From contig NZ_JAPFGA010000005.1 of NCBI RefSeq assembly GCF_026241135.1, positions 1-64,000 on the forward strand: a stretch of 64,000 bases of DNA. The letters are read 5' to 3'. The notes under the pieces were generated by a model. The model made no database searches. It worked only from the letters and a program-made list of their open reading frames with translations, and was not told the DNA's origin. Source of the stretch: Galbibacter kalidii (lineage in GTDB: Bacteria > Bacteroidota > Bacteroidia > Flavobacteriales > Flavobacteriaceae). Numbering within the stretch: position 1 is the first letter of the stretch; every line of letters starts with the position of its first letter. Made by a program: the position numbers and the translations under genes. Shown piece by piece: positions 14,328 to 25,247 of the stretch.

Positions 14328-15056
14328 TTACTGAATAGAGTCCTTTACAGCTTCTTGTAGTTCTTTTCGCTTGTCGATATATTCAGCAAGCATTTTTCCG
14401 TACTTAGAATTGCTTATTTCTGAACTCAAGGTCTTGTTGATGGAATCTAAAAACTTGACATTGATGTTGTCGGCATTGCTCAAGATGATATATGGTGCTG
14501 CATATGATTCCTTGTTGTTTATGGCAAAATTCAAGGTGTACAAATAACTACGTCTCATATTATTATCAGAAACTTTTTGAAGGGAATCTGCCAAGATGGT
14601 GTCCCCACTTTTAGTAGCGTCGAGTGTCTCTTTTATCAAATCGAGATTTTTATTACTGAATTTAGAGATCATTTTTTTGTATTCAGCCAATTTTTCATGG
14701 CTTTTAGAGCCTTCCACTTGAGCTTCAGGCGCAAAATAATCCCTAGTGGTGTTGATAGTGATCGTACCTTCTTCCCCAAAAAACTCGAATCGGTCGTTCA
14801 GTGGATTCCCATCGTTTTTGTCAAGGTACAGGTAGAAAATCTCCGGATTTTCAACATTGGTGGAGAAGGTAAAATCGGCATTGCCATCAATCGTCAATGA
14901 ATCGATGGATACGATACTACTATCCCCATTTTTTTGGAAATACAAGGTTCCTTTTTTCAGTCCTTCGACATTTCCTTTTACAATCATATTGGCTTTTTCT
15001 TTTCCACATGAAAAAAGAAAGAGGGCCAGAAGTCCGGTTATTAGTATTCGGTACAT
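14328..15056 (-). CDS. DUF4369 domain lipoprotein
   Basis: This 242-residue lipoprotein has signal ITGLLALFLFSC with Cys17 lipidated. DUF4369 covers the N-terminal half (VKGNVEGLKKGTLYFQK, then SIDSLTIDGNADFTF), with the typical pattern of small beta-strands about substance and energy release to thioredoxin-like domains. In many relatives a thioredoxin/AhpC domain follows. Here only a helical C-terminal region is present, so this is the short form. Location: periplasmic face of a membrane. Function unknown. Confidence 0.85.
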   Translation of the reverse strand: MYRILITGLLALFLFSCGKEKANMIVKGNVEGLKKGTLYFQKNGDSSIVSIDSLTIDGNADFTFSTNVENPEIFYLYLDKNDGNPLNDRFEFFGEEGTITINTTRDYFAPEAQVEGSKSHEKLAEYKKMISKFSNKNLDLIKETLDATKSGDTILADSLQKVSDNNMRRSYLYTLNFAINNKESYAAPYIILSNADNINVKFLDSINKTLSSEISNSKYGKMLAEYIDKRKELQEAVKDSIQ

Positions 15057-15146
15057 ATTTTGTTTTTTTCCCTTTGAAAAGTTCTGTATGCTATCCTCTG
15101 GGTAATTAATTTGAAGGGCAAATATGCGTAATTCTTATATAAATTG

Positions 15147-16412
15147 CTACACTTTGGATGCGATTTCCATCAAATAAGCACATAAAATGGCGCCATAGGT
15201 TCCAACAGCATATCCAAAAACGGCCAACAACACCCCGACGGTTGCCAAAGAAGGGTGGAAAGCTGCTGCAACTACAGGAGCTGAAGCTGCCCCACCAACA
15301 TTTGCCTGACTACCAACGGCCAGGAAGAAGTACGGAGCTTTGATGAGTTTGGCTACTAAGATCAACAAACCGGCATGGAAGGCCATCCAAACAAAACCGA
15401 TAGCAATAAGCCCGGGGTTTTCAAAAATCCTAAAGACATTCATTTTCATACCAATGGTGGCTACCAGAATATAAATACAGATTGATCCTATTTTACCTGC
15501 ACCGGCACCTTCATAATTTTTAAACTTTGTGAATGAAAGTACAATTCCGATAACAGTCGCGATAGTGATCATCCAAAAGAACTGCGAACCAAAAGAAGAA
15601 AGTGCGTTTTTAGAATCGCTGATGGATTCAAAATTATTGGTGAGAAAAGTAGAAATATTGTTGGCTCCCCAATGTGCAAATCCTACAGCAACGAATGCAA
15701 TGGCGAGGATCATAACCAGATCTCCAAGAGAAGGAACACGGGTTACTTTTTCAGTAAACGTTATTACCTTGTTTTTTAGGGTTTCTATGGCAGTGTTGTC
15801 TGCTTTGAACCAGCGGTCTATTCGTTTGCTTTTTCCGATTCCCAATAGTACGATGGCCATCCATAGGTTAGCCATAACAATGTCTACAAGCACCATACCA
15901 CCGTATTTTTCAGGGTTATATTGGAAAATTTCGAGCATGGCAGCTTGGTTGGCGCCTCCGCCAATCCAACTTCCGGCCAAGGTGGCCAAGCCTCTCCATA
16001 CAGCATCAGGACCAATACCACCCACGGTTTCCGGCGATACGGCAGAAATAAGCAAGATAGCCAATGGTCCGCCTATAATAATCCCGATCGTTCCTGTAAA
16101 AAACATGATAAGCGCTTTTGGTCCGAGATTGAAAACAGCTTTTAGGTCGATACTCAGGGTCATTAACACCAGTGAGGCAGGAAGTAAATACCTGCTGGCA
16201 ATAAAATAGAGGTTTGATGTTTCGTCTGAAATCACCCCAAAAGAACTGAAAAGGGAAGGGAGTAAATAGCACATCAGTACCGAAGGCACTATTTTATAGA
16301 ACTTGTTCCAAAATCCTGTTTTTATGGCTGAAGTATAGAAAACAAAGCCTAAACACAACATGATAATACCAAATACAATAGTGTCGTCTGTAAAGATGGG
16401 TGTTTCTTGCAT
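15147..16412 (-). CDS. DUF819 family integral membrane protein
   Basis: This 421-residue protein has about ten to twelve hydrophobic segments across its length and matches the DUF819 (YjcL-like) family by its GLATLAGSWIGGGANQAAML and ANVGGAASAPVVAAAFHPSL segments. The two Gly/Asn-rich loops in inverted-repeat positions suggest a transporter of the CPA/BASS type. The substrate is unknown. ATG at 16412 is preferred to the TTG at 16430, because MQETPIFTDD fits the family start. Confidence 0.85.
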   Translation of the reverse strand: MQETPIFTDDTIVFGIIMLCLGFVFYTSAIKTGFWNKFYKIVPSVLMCYLLPSLFSSFGVISDETSNLYFIASRYLLPASLVLMTLSIDLKAVFNLGPKALIMFFTGTIGIIIGGPLAILLISAVSPETVGGIGPDAVWRGLATLAGSWIGGGANQAAMLEIFQYNPEKYGGMVLVDIVMANLWMAIVLLGIGKSKRIDRWFKADNTAIETLKNKVITFTEKVTRVPSLGDLVMILAIAFVAVGFAHWGANNISTFLTNNFESISDSKNALSSFGSQFFWMITIATVIGIVLSFTKFKNYEGAGAGKIGSICIYILVATIGMKMNVFRIFENPGLIAIGFVWMAFHAGLLILVAKLIKAPYFFLAVGSQANVGGAASAPVVAAAFHPSLATVGVLLAVFGYAVGTYGAILCAYLMEIASKV

Positions 16413-16471
16413 GAAAAAAATTTTGGGCAAAATACAAAAATGGAAACAAAACCGAACAATCCTACAAAAAA

Positions 16472-16497
16472 ACAGCCGACTTAATTAAGCCGGCTGT
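16472..16497 (-). terminator. Terminator for gltBD
   Basis: ACAGCCGACTTAA/TTAAGCCGGCTGT is a nearly perfect 26-bp palindrome with an A-run on its left (a T-run on the minus strand). It ends the leftward gltB-gltD transcript about 80 bases after the gltD stop, beyond repeat copy 4. Confidence 0.8.
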
Positions 16498-16533
16498 CTT
16501 ACTCATAACTAATCAAAAATAAATATTTAACCT

Positions 16534-16577
16534 AAGAGCATTTTTCGCTTCAATCAAACCAGTTTAAACATGCTCTA
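16534..16577. repeat. GAACTC-type hairpin element, copy 4 (divergent ends)
   Basis: AAGAGCATTTTTCGCTTCAA carries the reverse-oriented core, and CAGTTTAAACATGCTCT closes it, with AGAGCA/TGCTCT replacing GAACTC/GAGTTC as terminal arms. The compensating change at both ends keeps the hairpin. Its right end includes the gltD stop codon. Confidence 0.68.
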
Positions 16578-18032
16578 AGCAGAAGGAAGATCTCCGTTCC
16601 CTTTTAGAGGGAGGGCAGAAGTGCCCATCAGAAATTTATCTACATGATGTGCAGCTTCCCTACCTTCAGAAATCGCCCAAACGATCAATGACTGACCTCT
16701 GCGCATATCTCCTGCAGTAAATATATGAGGGATATTGGTTTGATAATCATTACCTTCGATGTTGCTTCTGTCGTCTGTGTGAAGTCCTAATTGCTCACTC
16801 AAAGTAGCTTCCGGACCTGTAAATCCTAAAGCCAATAATGCTAATTCGCAAGGCCATTCTTTTTCAGTTCCTTCAACTTCTTGTAGTTGAGGTCGCTCCC
16901 CTGGAATTTTTTTCCATTTTACATCAACAGTCTTAATACCTTTCAGGTTCCCTTTTCCGTCTTTTACAAACTCTTTGGTAAGTATACTCCAGTTTCTATC
17001 ACAACCCTCTTCGTGTGAAGAGGTTGTTTTTAACGTGAAAGGCCAAAATGGCCATGGGTTGTCCTCTGTACGCATGCTTGAAGGCATAGGCATAATTTCA
17101 AAATTGGTCACTGATTTTGCTCCATGTCTGTTGGATGTCCCAACACAGTCAGAACCGGTATCTCCACCACCAATGACGATGACATTCTTTCCTTTGGCAT
17201 GCAATGCTTCAGTAGGTTCTTCGAGTCCGTCTACAACTTCGTTGTTACGCTTTAGGAATTCCATGGCTTGAACAACACCCTTTGCGTCGGCACCGGGAAT
17301 AGGGAGCTTTCTTCGTTGTGTAGCTCCACCGCACAATACCACTGCATCAAAATCGTTTAGTTTTTCCACGTCGTAATTCTTACCTACGTGAACATTGGTT
17401 TTGAATTCGATGCCTTCTTCTTTCATAATATCAAGACGGCGGTCTATCACCTTTTTCTCTAATTTAAAATCAGGAATTCCGTAGCGCAGTAATCCGCCAA
17501 TTTTTTTGTCTCGTTCAAAAACGGTTACTGTGTGTCCGGCTCGGTTGAGTTGTTGTGCTGCCGCAAGTCCTGCCGGTCCGGAACCAACAACGGCTACAGT
17601 TTTTCCAGTGCGATTTTCAGGTGGATTTGGCTTTATCCATCCTTCTTTAAAGCCTCGCTCTACAATATATTTTTCTATAAGTTCGATAGATACCGGAGGT
17701 TGAATGATTCCCAAAACACAAGATGATTCACAAGGTGCGGGACACAATCTTCCGGTGAACTCAGGAAAATTATTGGTTGAATGAAGAATGCGCAGGGCTT
17801 TACTCCAGTCGTTCTTGTATACGGCATCGTTAAAATCAGGAATAAGGTTTCCAAGCGGGCACCCACTATGGCAAAAGGGAATGCCACAATCCATACACCG
17901 ACCGCCTTCTTTATTCAGTTCTTCGGTATCGAGCTCTTTGGTGTACTCGTTATAATTTTTTACACGTTCGTCAACAACAACAGTATCTTCATCTTGTCTG
18001 TCGTATTCTAAAAATCCTCTTAGCTTTCCCAT
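16575..18032 (-). CDS. gltD: Glutamate synthase small subunit
   Basis: This NAD(P)H-oxidising FAD/Fe-S subunit of glutamate synthase passes electrons to GltB. The 485 residues are typical. The N-terminal Fe-S region CMDCGIPFCHSGCPLGN and RLCPAPCESSC carry the ligands. A dinucleotide fold VAVVGSGPAGLAAAQQL, a second one VIVIGGGDTGSDCVG and the C-terminal FAD contact FTAGDMRRGQSLIVWA follow. One base separates it from the upstream gltB, a tight two-gene operon. Confidence 0.97.
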   Translation of the reverse strand: MGKLRGFLEYDRQDEDTVVVDERVKNYNEYTKELDTEELNKEGGRCMDCGIPFCHSGCPLGNLIPDFNDAVYKNDWSKALRILHSTNNFPEFTGRLCPAPCESSCVLGIIQPPVSIELIEKYIVERGFKEGWIKPNPPENRTGKTVAVVGSGPAGLAAAQQLNRAGHTVTVFERDKKIGGLLRYGIPDFKLEKKVIDRRLDIMKEEGIEFKTNVHVGKNYDVEKLNDFDAVVLCGGATQRRKLPIPGADAKGVVQAMEFLKRNNEVVDGLEEPTEALHAKGKNVIVIGGGDTGSDCVGTSNRHGAKSVTNFEIMPMPSSMRTEDNPWPFWPFTLKTTSSHEEGCDRNWSILTKEFVKDGKGNLKGIKTVDVKWKKIPGERPQLQEVEGTEKEWPCELALLALGFTGPEATLSEQLGLHTDDRSNIEGNDYQTNIPHIFTAGDMRRGQSLIVWAISEGREAAHHVDKFLMGTSALPLKGNGDLPSA

Positions 18033-18033
18033 A

Positions 18034-21000
18034 TTATGCTGTTGTTAATTGTTCTACTTTGTTTTCTTGTTTTTCTAGCATCTCCAATGCCTTTTTATAT
18101 TCTGTTGGCATAACTTTGACGAACTTTTTACTGTTTTTCTCCCAATCGGCCACAATTCGTTTTGCAAGTGGACTGTCGGTATATTCAATATGCTTATTGA
18201 TCAAACGGCTCAGTTCTTTTTCATCTTTATCCGTCAGTTCTTCCAATTCGACCATTTCCATATTGATATTATTGGTGTCTAAAGAATTGTCAGGATTGTA
18301 GATATAAGCAATACCACCGCTCATACCGGCAGCGAAATTTCGTCCTATCTTACCAAGGATTACCGCAATACCTCCGGTCATATACTCACAACCGTGGTCT
18401 CCGATACCTTCAACTACAGCTTTCACTCCGGAATTTCTAACCAAGAAACGCTCACCGGCAATTCCGTTGATGTAGGCTTCCCCGTTGATGGCTCCATACA
18501 TGGCAACATTTCCGATGATGACATTTTCTTCCGGTTTGAAGGTTGCGCCTTCAGGAACTTTTACAACCAGTTTAGCGCCTGAAAGTCCTTTTCCGAAGTA
18601 ATCGTTGGTATTTCCGTTTACTTTTAAGGTCAATCCTTTGGTTGAAAAAGCACCAAAACTCTGTCCGGCCGATCCTGTGAAATTAAGGGTAAGCGTATCT
18701 TCCGGAAGTCCATTTTCTCCATGAATTTTTGAGATTTCATTACTCAAGATCGCTCCAGTGGTTCGGTTGATGTTTGTGATTGGGAAATCCAAACTCATTT
18801 TTTCTTTTCGATACACAGCTGGGTGTGCTAGACGCAGAATCTCAAAGTCGAGCACATTGTCCAGTTGATGGTCTTGTTTTTCTGTGTTGTATAGTTTTAC
18901 ATGCTCAGGAACTCTTGGTTTGTACAAGATGTTTGAAAGGTCGATTCCTTGAGCTTTATAATGTTCAATGGCTTTATTCATGTCAATTTTCTGACTTTGC
19001 CCCACCATTTCATCAATGGACCTAAAGCCGAGATCGGCCATGATCTGTCTCAATTCCTGAGCGATGAAATACATGAAGTTGATCACATGCTCAGGGGTTC
19101 CTTTAAAGTTTTTACGCAATTCAGGATCCTGTGTGGCAATACCTACCGGACAAGTGTTTAGGTGGCAGGCACGCATCATGATGCATCCTGAAGCTACTAA
19201 GGGAGCGGTGGCAAAACCAAATTCTTCAGCACCCAACAAACAGGCAATAGCAACATCACGTCCGGTTTTTAACTGTCCGTCACATTCTACAACAATCCTG
19301 CTGCGGAGGTCATTCAAAACCAATGTTTGTTGTGCTTCGGCAATTCCCAATTCCCACGGCAATCCGGCATGTCTCAACGAGGTGAGGGGAGAAGCTCCCG
19401 TACCTCCATCAAAACCGGAAATAAGAACTACGTCGGCTTTTGCTTTGGCAACTCCGGCAGCAATGGTTCCAACACCCACTTCAGAAACGAGTTTTACATT
19501 TACTCGCGCTTCGCGATTGGCATTTTTCAGGTCGAAGATGAGCTGTGCCAAATCCTCAATAGAATAAATATCGTGGTGTGGGGGTGGCGAGATTAAACCT
19601 ACATAAGGTGTGGAATTTCTTGTTTTTGCAATCGCCGGATTTACTTTTGGTCCTGGCAATTGTCCTCCTTCACCGGGCTTAGCCCCTTGTGCCATTTTTA
19701 TTTGGATCTCCTTGGCATTGCTCAAGTAGTTGATCGATACACCAAAACGTCCGGAGGCAACCTGTTTGATTGCACTGTTTCTCCAGTTTCCATTAAGGTC
19801 TTTATGGAAACGATCCGGATTTTCTCCACCTTCACCCGAATTACTTTTTCCTTGTATCCTGTTCATCGCGATAGCAAGGTTCTCATGCGCTTCCTTACTA
19901 ATCGATCCAAACGACATAGCTCCGGTCTTAAAGCGTTTTACGATATCTGTCCACGGTTCTACTTCATCAATAGAAATAGGATTGAGTTCTTTAAATTTGA
20001 ACATACCTCTTAATGTCATCAAGCGTTCACTTTGCTCGTTGATCATGTTTGAGTATTCCTTGTAGCTGTCAAATTTATTGCTTCTTACGGCCTGTTGAAG
20101 TTTTGCTACGGTAGTTGGGTTGAACATATGGCGTTCTCCATTCCTGCGCCAACGGTAATCACCGCCAATTTCCAGGTCAAGGGCTGCTTCACTTTCGGTA
20201 AAAGCTTTAGTAAATCGCTCTTGAATTTCTCTTTCTATTTCATAAATACCGATTCCTTCAATTCGGGTTGCAGTACCGCGGAAATATTTATCGACAAACT
20301 TCTTGTTGAGCCCTAAAGCTTCAAATATTTGAGCCCCTCTATAGGAATGCAAAGTGGAAATACCGATTTTGTTCATGATTTTCACGATACCTTTTCCTAT
20401 GGCTATGTTGAAGTTGTTAATAGCTTCTTCAAAGCTGGAGTTTACTTCGCCATCGGTAACCATTTTGGCAATAATCTCATTAACCATATACGGGTTGATG
20501 GCACTGGCACCATAACCGAACAAGAGCGCGAAATGATGTGGTTCCCTTGGTTCGGCAGATTCTATAATGATTCCAATAGACGACCTTTTTCCTTTTTTCT
20601 TCAGCGAGTGGTGTACATAAGAACACGCTAAAGCAGAAGGAATAGGTGCCATCTTGGAAGAAACATTTCTATCAGATAGGATAATAATGTTGTGACCTTC
20701 GTCAATAGCAGATGAAATCTCTTCTACGATTTCATCTAAACGAGCTTCAAGGCCATTCAATCCTTTATTGATATCATAAAGGATTGAAATTGAAACGGCC
20801 TTAAAGTCCGGGTGGTTAATATATTTGATTTTGTCAAGGTCTTCGTTGGATATTACCGGATTCTGAATTTTCAGTTTTTTGGCTTGTTCCGGAACAATAT
20901 CAAAGATGTTTCGGTCGCCACCAATCGATAGACTGATGTCTGTGACGATCTCTTCACGGATACCATCTAAAGGTGGATTGGTCACCTGGGCAAACAACTG

Positions 21001-22545
21001 CTTGAAGTAGTTAAAAAGCAATTGAGGTTTATCAGACAATACCGCCAAAGGCGTATCTGTTCCCATAGATCCAATGGCTTCTTTCCCCAATCCTGCCATA
21101 GGGGCAATAATGGTTTTGAGATCTTCTATAGTATATCCGAATAATTTTTGTCTTTTTACGAAATCTTCTTTTTCTACAGGAGTTTTGTTTCCGGTATAAG
21201 GAACGTCAGCCAATGGTAATAGGTTTTCATCCAACCATTTTCTATATGGCCTTTTGGTAACAATACTTTCTTTTACCTCCTCGTCACCCACAATTTTTCC
21301 TTCGATCATATCTACCAAGAACATACGTCCTGGCTCCAACCTTCCGTGTAGTTCTACATTTTCAGGTTTTACGTCGATCACCCCGGTTTCAGAAGACATG
21401 ATTACATAACCGTCTTTGGTAACGGTATATCGGGAAGGTCTCAAACCGTTTCTGTCCAGCAGGGCACCGATATAATTTCCGTCGGTAAAAGGAATAGAAG
21501 CCGGTCCGTCCCATGGTTCCATGATACACGAATTGTACTCATAGAACGCTTTTTTGGTATCGGACATCGATTGGTGTTTTTCCCATGCTTCGGGTACCAT
21601 CATCATCATGATTTCCGGTAGCGAACGTCCTGTTTGTAGCAGAAGCTCTAGGACCATATCCATAGAGGCAGAATCTGATTTCCCTTCCAAAACCACAGGA
21701 GGAATATCTTTTAGGGTGTCTCCAAAAAGATCACTTTTGAAAAGTTCTTCACGAGCTTTCATTCTACTCAGGTTCCCTCTTAGGGTATTGATCTCTCCAT
21801 TGTGGCACATATAGCGGAATGGCTGAGCCAAATCCCAGGTAGGGAAGGTGTTGGTCGAGAAACGTTGGTGTACCAAGGCAAGTTTGGTCACCACTTCAGG
21901 TTGCATCAGGTCTTTGTAATACCTGCTGATATCCTGAGGCATTAAAAGTCCTTTATATATAATAGTTGTTGTTGATAGACTCGAAAAGTAAAAATATTCA
22001 GCTTCGGAAAGGTTGGAAGCTAAAATTTGATGCTCAGCAATCTTTCTTCCCGCAAAAAGTTTTGCGTTGAATTCTTCATCTGAAAGACCTTGTCCGTTTT
22101 TACCAATAAAAACCTGCTTGATCCCGGGTTCTGTTTCAGCAGCAATTTCTCCGATACAGTTATGATCAACAGGAACATCACGCCAGCCAATGATATTGAG
22201 CCCTTGCTTTTTGATGTTCTCCTCAAAAATATCAATACACATTTTGGATTGATTTTCAGATTTAGGCAAGAAAAGCATTCCTGCGGCATATTCTTTAGCT
22301 TCAGGGATATCAAAATCACATGCTTTTTTAAAGAAATCGTGAGGGATTTCAATAAGGATTCCCGCACCATCCCCGGTTTTTCCGTCGGCACTTACGGCAC
22401 CGCGGTGTTCCAAGCGGATTAAGATATCAAGTGCTTTGTGAATGATATCGTTTGTGCGTACTCCATTTAGGTTACAGATAAAGCCTGCACCGCAATTGTC
22501 ATGTTCAAACTCCGGAGAGTATAGTCCTTGTTCTTGTGGCTTCAT
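18034..22545 (-). CDS. gltB: Glutamate synthase large subunit
   Basis: This subunit makes two glutamates from glutamine and 2-oxoglutarate. It has 1503 residues. ATG at 22545 gives [18 protein letters not shown], where Cys18 becomes the N-terminal nucleophile of the class-II glutaminase domain after propeptide removal. TTG at 22566 is less likely because the promoter -7 box lies over it. Domains in order are glutaminase (to about 420), central domain, FMN-binding synthase domain ([24 protein letters not shown], Fe-S cysteines in CHLNTCPVG) and the C-terminal beta-helix ([20 protein letters not shown]). Confidence 0.97.
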   Translation of the reverse strand: MKPQEQGLYSPEFEHDNCGAGFICNLNGVRTNDIIHKALDILIRLEHRGAVSADGKTGDGAGILIEIPHDFFKKACDFDIPEAKEYAAGMLFLPKSENQSKMCIDIFEENIKKQGLNIIGWRDVPVDHNCIGEIAAETEPGIKQVFIGKNGQGLSDEEFNAKLFAGRKIAEHQILASNLSEAEYFYFSSLSTTTIIYKGLLMPQDISRYYKDLMQPEVVTKLALVHQRFSTNTFPTWDLAQPFRYMCHNGEINTLRGNLSRMKAREELFKSDLFGDTLKDIPPVVLEGKSDSASMDMVLELLLQTGRSLPEIMMMMVPEAWEKHQSMSDTKKAFYEYNSCIMEPWDGPASIPFTDGNYIGALLDRNGLRPSRYTVTKDGYVIMSSETGVIDVKPENVELHGRLEPGRMFLVDMIEGKIVGDEEVKESIVTKRPYRKWLDENLLPLADVPYTGNKTPVEKEDFVKRQKLFGYTIEDLKTIIAPMAGLGKEAIGSMGTDTPLAVLSDKPQLLFNYFKQLFAQVTNPPLDGIREEIVTDISLSIGGDRNIFDIVPEQAKKLKIQNPVISNEDLDKIKYINHPDFKAVSISILYDINKGLNGLEARLDEIVEEISSAIDEGHNIIILSDRNVSSKMAPIPSALACSYVHHSLKKKGKRSSIGIIIESAEPREPHHFALLFGYGASAINPYMVNEIIAKMVTDGEVNSSFEEAINNFNIAIGKGIVKIMNKIGISTLHSYRGAQIFEALGLNKKFVDKYFRGTATRIEGIGIYEIEREIQERFTKAFTESEAALDLEIGGDYRWRRNGERHMFNPTTVAKLQQAVRSNKFDSYKEYSNMINEQSERLMTLRGMFKFKELNPISIDEVEPWTDIVKRFKTGAMSFGSISKEAHENLAIAMNRIQGKSNSGEGGENPDRFHKDLNGNWRNSAIKQVASGRFGVSINYLSNAKEIQIKMAQGAKPGEGGQLPGPKVNPAIAKTRNSTPYVGLISPPPHHDIYSIEDLAQLIFDLKNANREARVNVKLVSEVGVGTIAAGVAKAKADVVLISGFDGGTGASPLTSLRHAGLPWELGIAEAQQTLVLNDLRSRIVVECDGQLKTGRDVAIACLLGAEEFGFATAPLVASGCIMMRACHLNTCPVGIATQDPELRKNFKGTPEHVINFMYFIAQELRQIMADLGFRSIDEMVGQSQKIDMNKAIEHYKAQGIDLSNILYKPRVPEHVKLYNTEKQDHQLDNVLDFEILRLAHPAVYRKEKMSLDFPITNINRTTGAILSNEISKIHGENGLPEDTLTLNFTGSAGQSFGAFSTKGLTLKVNGNTNDYFGKGLSGAKLVVKVPEGATFKPEENVIIGNVAMYGAINGEAYINGIAGERFLVRNSGVKAVVEGIGDHGCEYMTGGIAVILGKIGRNFAAGMSGGIAYIYNPDNSLDTNNINMEMVELEELTDKDEKELSRLINKHIEYTDSPLAKRIVADWEKNSKKFVKVMPTEYKKALEMLEKQENKVEQLTTA

Positions 22546-22563
22546 AAATTTACGTGGTTTCCA

Positions 22564-22595
22564 CAAAAATAGTCAGAAAGATGTCAATTTTTCAA
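22564..22595 (-). promoter_or_regulatory. Candidate gltB promoter
   Basis: On the minus strand TTG (22595-22593), a 21-base spacer and TATTTTTG (22571-22564) fit TTG-N21-TAnnTTTG. The start site would be near 22557, about 12 bases before the ATG at 22545. This supports that ATG over the upstream TTG. Confidence 0.6.
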
Positions 22596-22717
22596 GATTT
22601 TGAATCAAAAGATGAAATAAATCAATCGTTAGGAATTAATTGTTGTCAAAAATTCAATATCAAAATTTTGGGGTATGGCAAATTATCAAATTGTTAATTT
22701 AAGATCAAAATATTGCT

Positions 22718-22844
22718 AACCCCTATAATTTTGAGGGGTTATTTCATTTTTTATTGATAATTTGATCACTATACCGTGTAAACAGGAGAGTGTTTGGGTA
22801 TAAAACTAATTATTTTCAGAAAACCCCTTATTTTTTAGGGGGTT
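22718..22844. terminator. Two AACCCC/GGGGTT hairpins in the acyl-CoA dehydrogenase-gltB spacer
   Basis: AACCCCT-ATAATTTTG-AGGGGTT (22718-22740) and AAACCCC-TTATTTTTTAG-GGGGTT (22821-22844) are two similar stem-loops 80 bases apart. The nearer one lies 50 bases past the acyl-CoA dehydrogenase stop and probably terminates it. The second may be a backup. The rest of the 348-base gap is AT-rich with the gltB promoter at its left end. No gene is seen. Confidence 0.6.
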
Positions 22845-22893
22845 GTTTTAAAAACCATACTTTTTATTTAAAAAACTTTTGTTTTACCAGGGG

Positions 22894-24036
22894 CTATTCT
22901 GATAAAAGACTTCGCGAAATTACAATTTTTTGAATTTCTGAAGTACCTTCATAGATCTGGGTGATCTTAGCGTCCCGCATGAGTCGTTCTACATGATATT
23001 CTTTTACGTAGCCGTTTCCTCCATGTATCTGTACGGCTTCAATAGTGGTATTCATAGCAACTTCCGAAGCATACAACTTGGCCATGGAGCCTGAAATATC
23101 ATAATCTTCATCTATGTCTTTGTCCCAAGCTGCTTTAAGCACAAGATGTTCTGCTGCTTTAATTTGGGTATGCATATCGGCCAGTTTGAAGGCAATAGCC
23201 TGATGGTTGCAAATTTCAGTACCAAAAGCTTTTCTCACTTTTGAGTATTCTTTGGCAAGTTCATAAGCTCCCCATGCTATTCCAAGGGCTTGGGCGGCAA
23301 TTCCTATTCTTCCACCGGAAAGGGTTTTCATGGCGAATTTAAATCCGAAGCCATCTTCTCCAATGAGATTTTCTTTTGGGACTTTTACATCGTTGAAAAT
23401 AAGGGAATGGGTGTCGCTTCCGCGGATTCCGAGTTTTTGTTCCTTTGGACCTATTTCAAAACCGGGCATGCCTTTTTCGAGTATAAGTGCGTTGATGCCC
23501 TTATGTTTTTTTTCAGGATATGTTTGTGCAATAACCAGATAAACATCGGCAGAGTTCCCGTTGGTGATCCAGTTCTTGGTACCGTTTACGATATAGTGAT
23601 CACCTTTGTCTATAGCCGTGGTTTTTTGTGAAGTCGCATCACTGCCCGCTTCAGGCTCAGACAGGCAAAAAGCGCCTATGATGTCTCCCGAAGCCAATCG
23701 GGTTAAATATTTTTTCTTTTGTTGTTCGGTGCCGTATTTTTCCAATCCCCAGCAAACCAAAGAATTGTTTACGCTTACAATAACTGATGAGGAAGCGTCT
23801 ATTTTTGACAGTTCCTTCATGACCAAGACATAAGAAATGGTATCCATCCCACTTCCACCATATTCAGGTGATGTCATCATTCCTAAAAAACCAAGCTCCC
23901 CCATTTTCTTTACTTGTTCTTTTGGAAACTCTTGTTTTTCATCTCTTTCGATAACTCCGGGAAGCAGTTCTGTTTTTGCAAAATCCCTGGCCGCTTGTTG
24001 AATCATTAATTGTTCTTCGGAAAGTCTGAAATCCAT
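22894..24036 (-). CDS. Acyl-CoA dehydrogenase
   Basis: This 380-residue FAD enzyme oxidises an acyl-CoA to the enoyl-CoA in fatty-acid or branched-chain amino-acid breakdown. The N-terminal helical domain (MDFRLSEEQLMIQQAARDFA) is followed by the beta domain with FAD-contact motif CLSEPEAGSDATS and WITNG. The C-terminal helical domain ends with VQIHGGNGYVKEY and QIYEGTSEIQKIVISR, where Glu in IYEGTS is the usual catalytic base of short-chain types. Chain-length specificity is not readable. It is transcribed away from anmK. Confidence 0.95.
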   Translation of the reverse strand: MDFRLSEEQLMIQQAARDFAKTELLPGVIERDEKQEFPKEQVKKMGELGFLGMMTSPEYGGSGMDTISYVLVMKELSKIDASSSVIVSVNNSLVCWGLEKYGTEQQKKKYLTRLASGDIIGAFCLSEPEAGSDATSQKTTAIDKGDHYIVNGTKNWITNGNSADVYLVIAQTYPEKKHKGINALILEKGMPGFEIGPKEQKLGIRGSDTHSLIFNDVKVPKENLIGEDGFGFKFAMKTLSGGRIGIAAQALGIAWGAYELAKEYSKVRKAFGTEICNHQAIAFKLADMHTQIKAAEHLVLKAAWDKDIDEDYDISGSMAKLYASEVAMNTTIEAVQIHGGNGYVKEYHVERLMRDAKITQIYEGTSEIQKIVISRSLLSE

Positions 24037-24067
24037 GCTATTTTTGTGATATTTTTAATAGATTGCC

Positions 24068-24098
24068 CAAATATAATTTTAAAATGTAACATTTTCAA
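24068..24098 (-). promoter_or_regulatory. Promoter for the acyl-CoA dehydrogenase gene
   Basis: On the minus strand TTG (24098-24096), a 20-base spacer and TATATTTG (24075-24068) match the Bacteroidota consensus. They lie 32 bases before the ATG, in the 87-base divergent spacer with anmK. Confidence 0.75.
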
Positions 24099-24123
24099 TG
24101 ATTCTTATTTATTTTTACCGAAT

Positions 24124-25182
24124 ATGAAAAAGAATTACTATAACGTTGTAGGAGTGATGTCGGGTACATCGCTGGACGGAATCGATTTGGTGAACGTCCG
24201 ATTTGAAAATAAAGCCTCTTGGAGTTTTGATGTAATTTGTTGTGAGACAATTCCGTATAATGACCAGTGGAGGAATCGCTTGAAAAATGCGATTCATCTA
24301 TCCCAAGAAGCCTTAGAAAAACTGGACAAAGAATACACTATTTATTTAGCTGATGTTATATCGGACTTTATTTCAAAAAATAACTTGTCTGATATAGACT
24401 TTGTGGCTTCACATGGGCATACGGTTTTTCATGAACCCGAAAAAGGAATCACATATCAAATAGGGAATCTTCCATGTATTTCAGAAAAGACAGGAAAGAC
24501 GGTGGTTTGTGATTTTCGGGTAGACGATGTGAAATTGGGCGGACAAGGAGCGCCCTTGGTGCCTGTGGGTGACAAGCTGCTTTTTGCTGAATATGATTTT
24601 TGTTTGAATATTGGCGGCTTTGCCAATGTTTCAACTAAGATCGGTGATGAATATAAGGCTTTTGATATCTGTGCGGCAAACAATGTGTTGAATCATTATG
24701 TGGCCACATTGGGTTTTGAATATGATGATGGTGGGAAAATAGCATCAACGGGAGAAGTGAATAATGCCTTGTTGGATAAACTAAATGATCTTCCGTTTTA
24801 TAAAAAGCCATATCCGAAATCGTTGGGGATAGAATGGGTAGAACAGGAAGTGCTCCCTATGATTGATGCAGCTCAAGCATCGGTTGAAGCTGTTTTACGA
24901 ACCTATGTGGAGCATATTGCAATTCAAATAGCGGCGGTTTTAAAGCCTTCAGCTAAAGTTTTGGTGACAGGAGGAGGTGCGTATAACAATCTTTTGATGC
25001 AGCGATTAAAGGATTTGAGTAAAGCGGATATTGTGATACCCGAAAAAGCGATAATCGAATTTAAGGAAGCGATTATTTTTGGCTTTTTAGGCGTGTTGAA
25101 AATGCGAAATGAAGTGAATTGCCTGAAGAGCATTACAGGAAGTAGCAAAGATCATAGTAGTGGAAAAATATACAAACCATAA
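24124..25182 (+). CDS. anmK: Anhydro-N-acetylmuramic acid kinase
   Basis: AnmK hydrolyses and phosphorylates 1,6-anhydro-MurNAc from peptidoglycan turnover to MurNAc-6-phosphate. With ATG at 24124 it has 352 residues, similar to the family. The opening VVGVMSGTSLDGIDLVNV is the phosphate-binding signature. DFRVDDVKLGGQGAPLVPVG and the ATP-site segment LVTGGGAYNNLLM are characteristic. Upstream in-frame codons were rejected because they would run through the promoter region of the divergent gene. The recycling gene murQ is not in the window. Confidence 0.93.
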   Translation: MKKNYYNVVGVMSGTSLDGIDLVNVRFENKASWSFDVICCETIPYNDQWRNRLKNAIHLSQEALEKLDKEYTIYLADVISDFISKNNLSDIDFVASHGHTVFHEPEKGITYQIGNLPCISEKTGKTVVCDFRVDDVKLGGQGAPLVPVGDKLLFAEYDFCLNIGGFANVSTKIGDEYKAFDICAANNVLNHYVATLGFEYDDGGKIASTGEVNNALLDKLNDLPFYKKPYPKSLGIEWVEQEVLPMIDAAQASVEAVLRTYVEHIAIQIAAVLKPSAKVLVTGGGAYNNLLMQRLKDLSKADIVIPEKAIIEFKEAIIFGFLGVLKMRNEVNCLKSITGSSKDHSSGKIYKP

Positions 25183-25247
25183 AATATTGTAAGGCGTGAA
25201 GCTGAGGCCTTATAGTTTAAATATATTTATAAAGTTTAAAAATCAGA

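Noticed and set aside
14328-15056. Thioredoxin-like function for the DUF4369 lipoprotein
   Set aside because: No CxxC motif is present; the only Cys visible is the lipobox residue, so only the DUF4369 part can be supported.
19064-19567. 167-residue frame opposite gltB
   Set aside because: The codons mirror conserved GltB motifs. There is no promoter and no protein-like domain.
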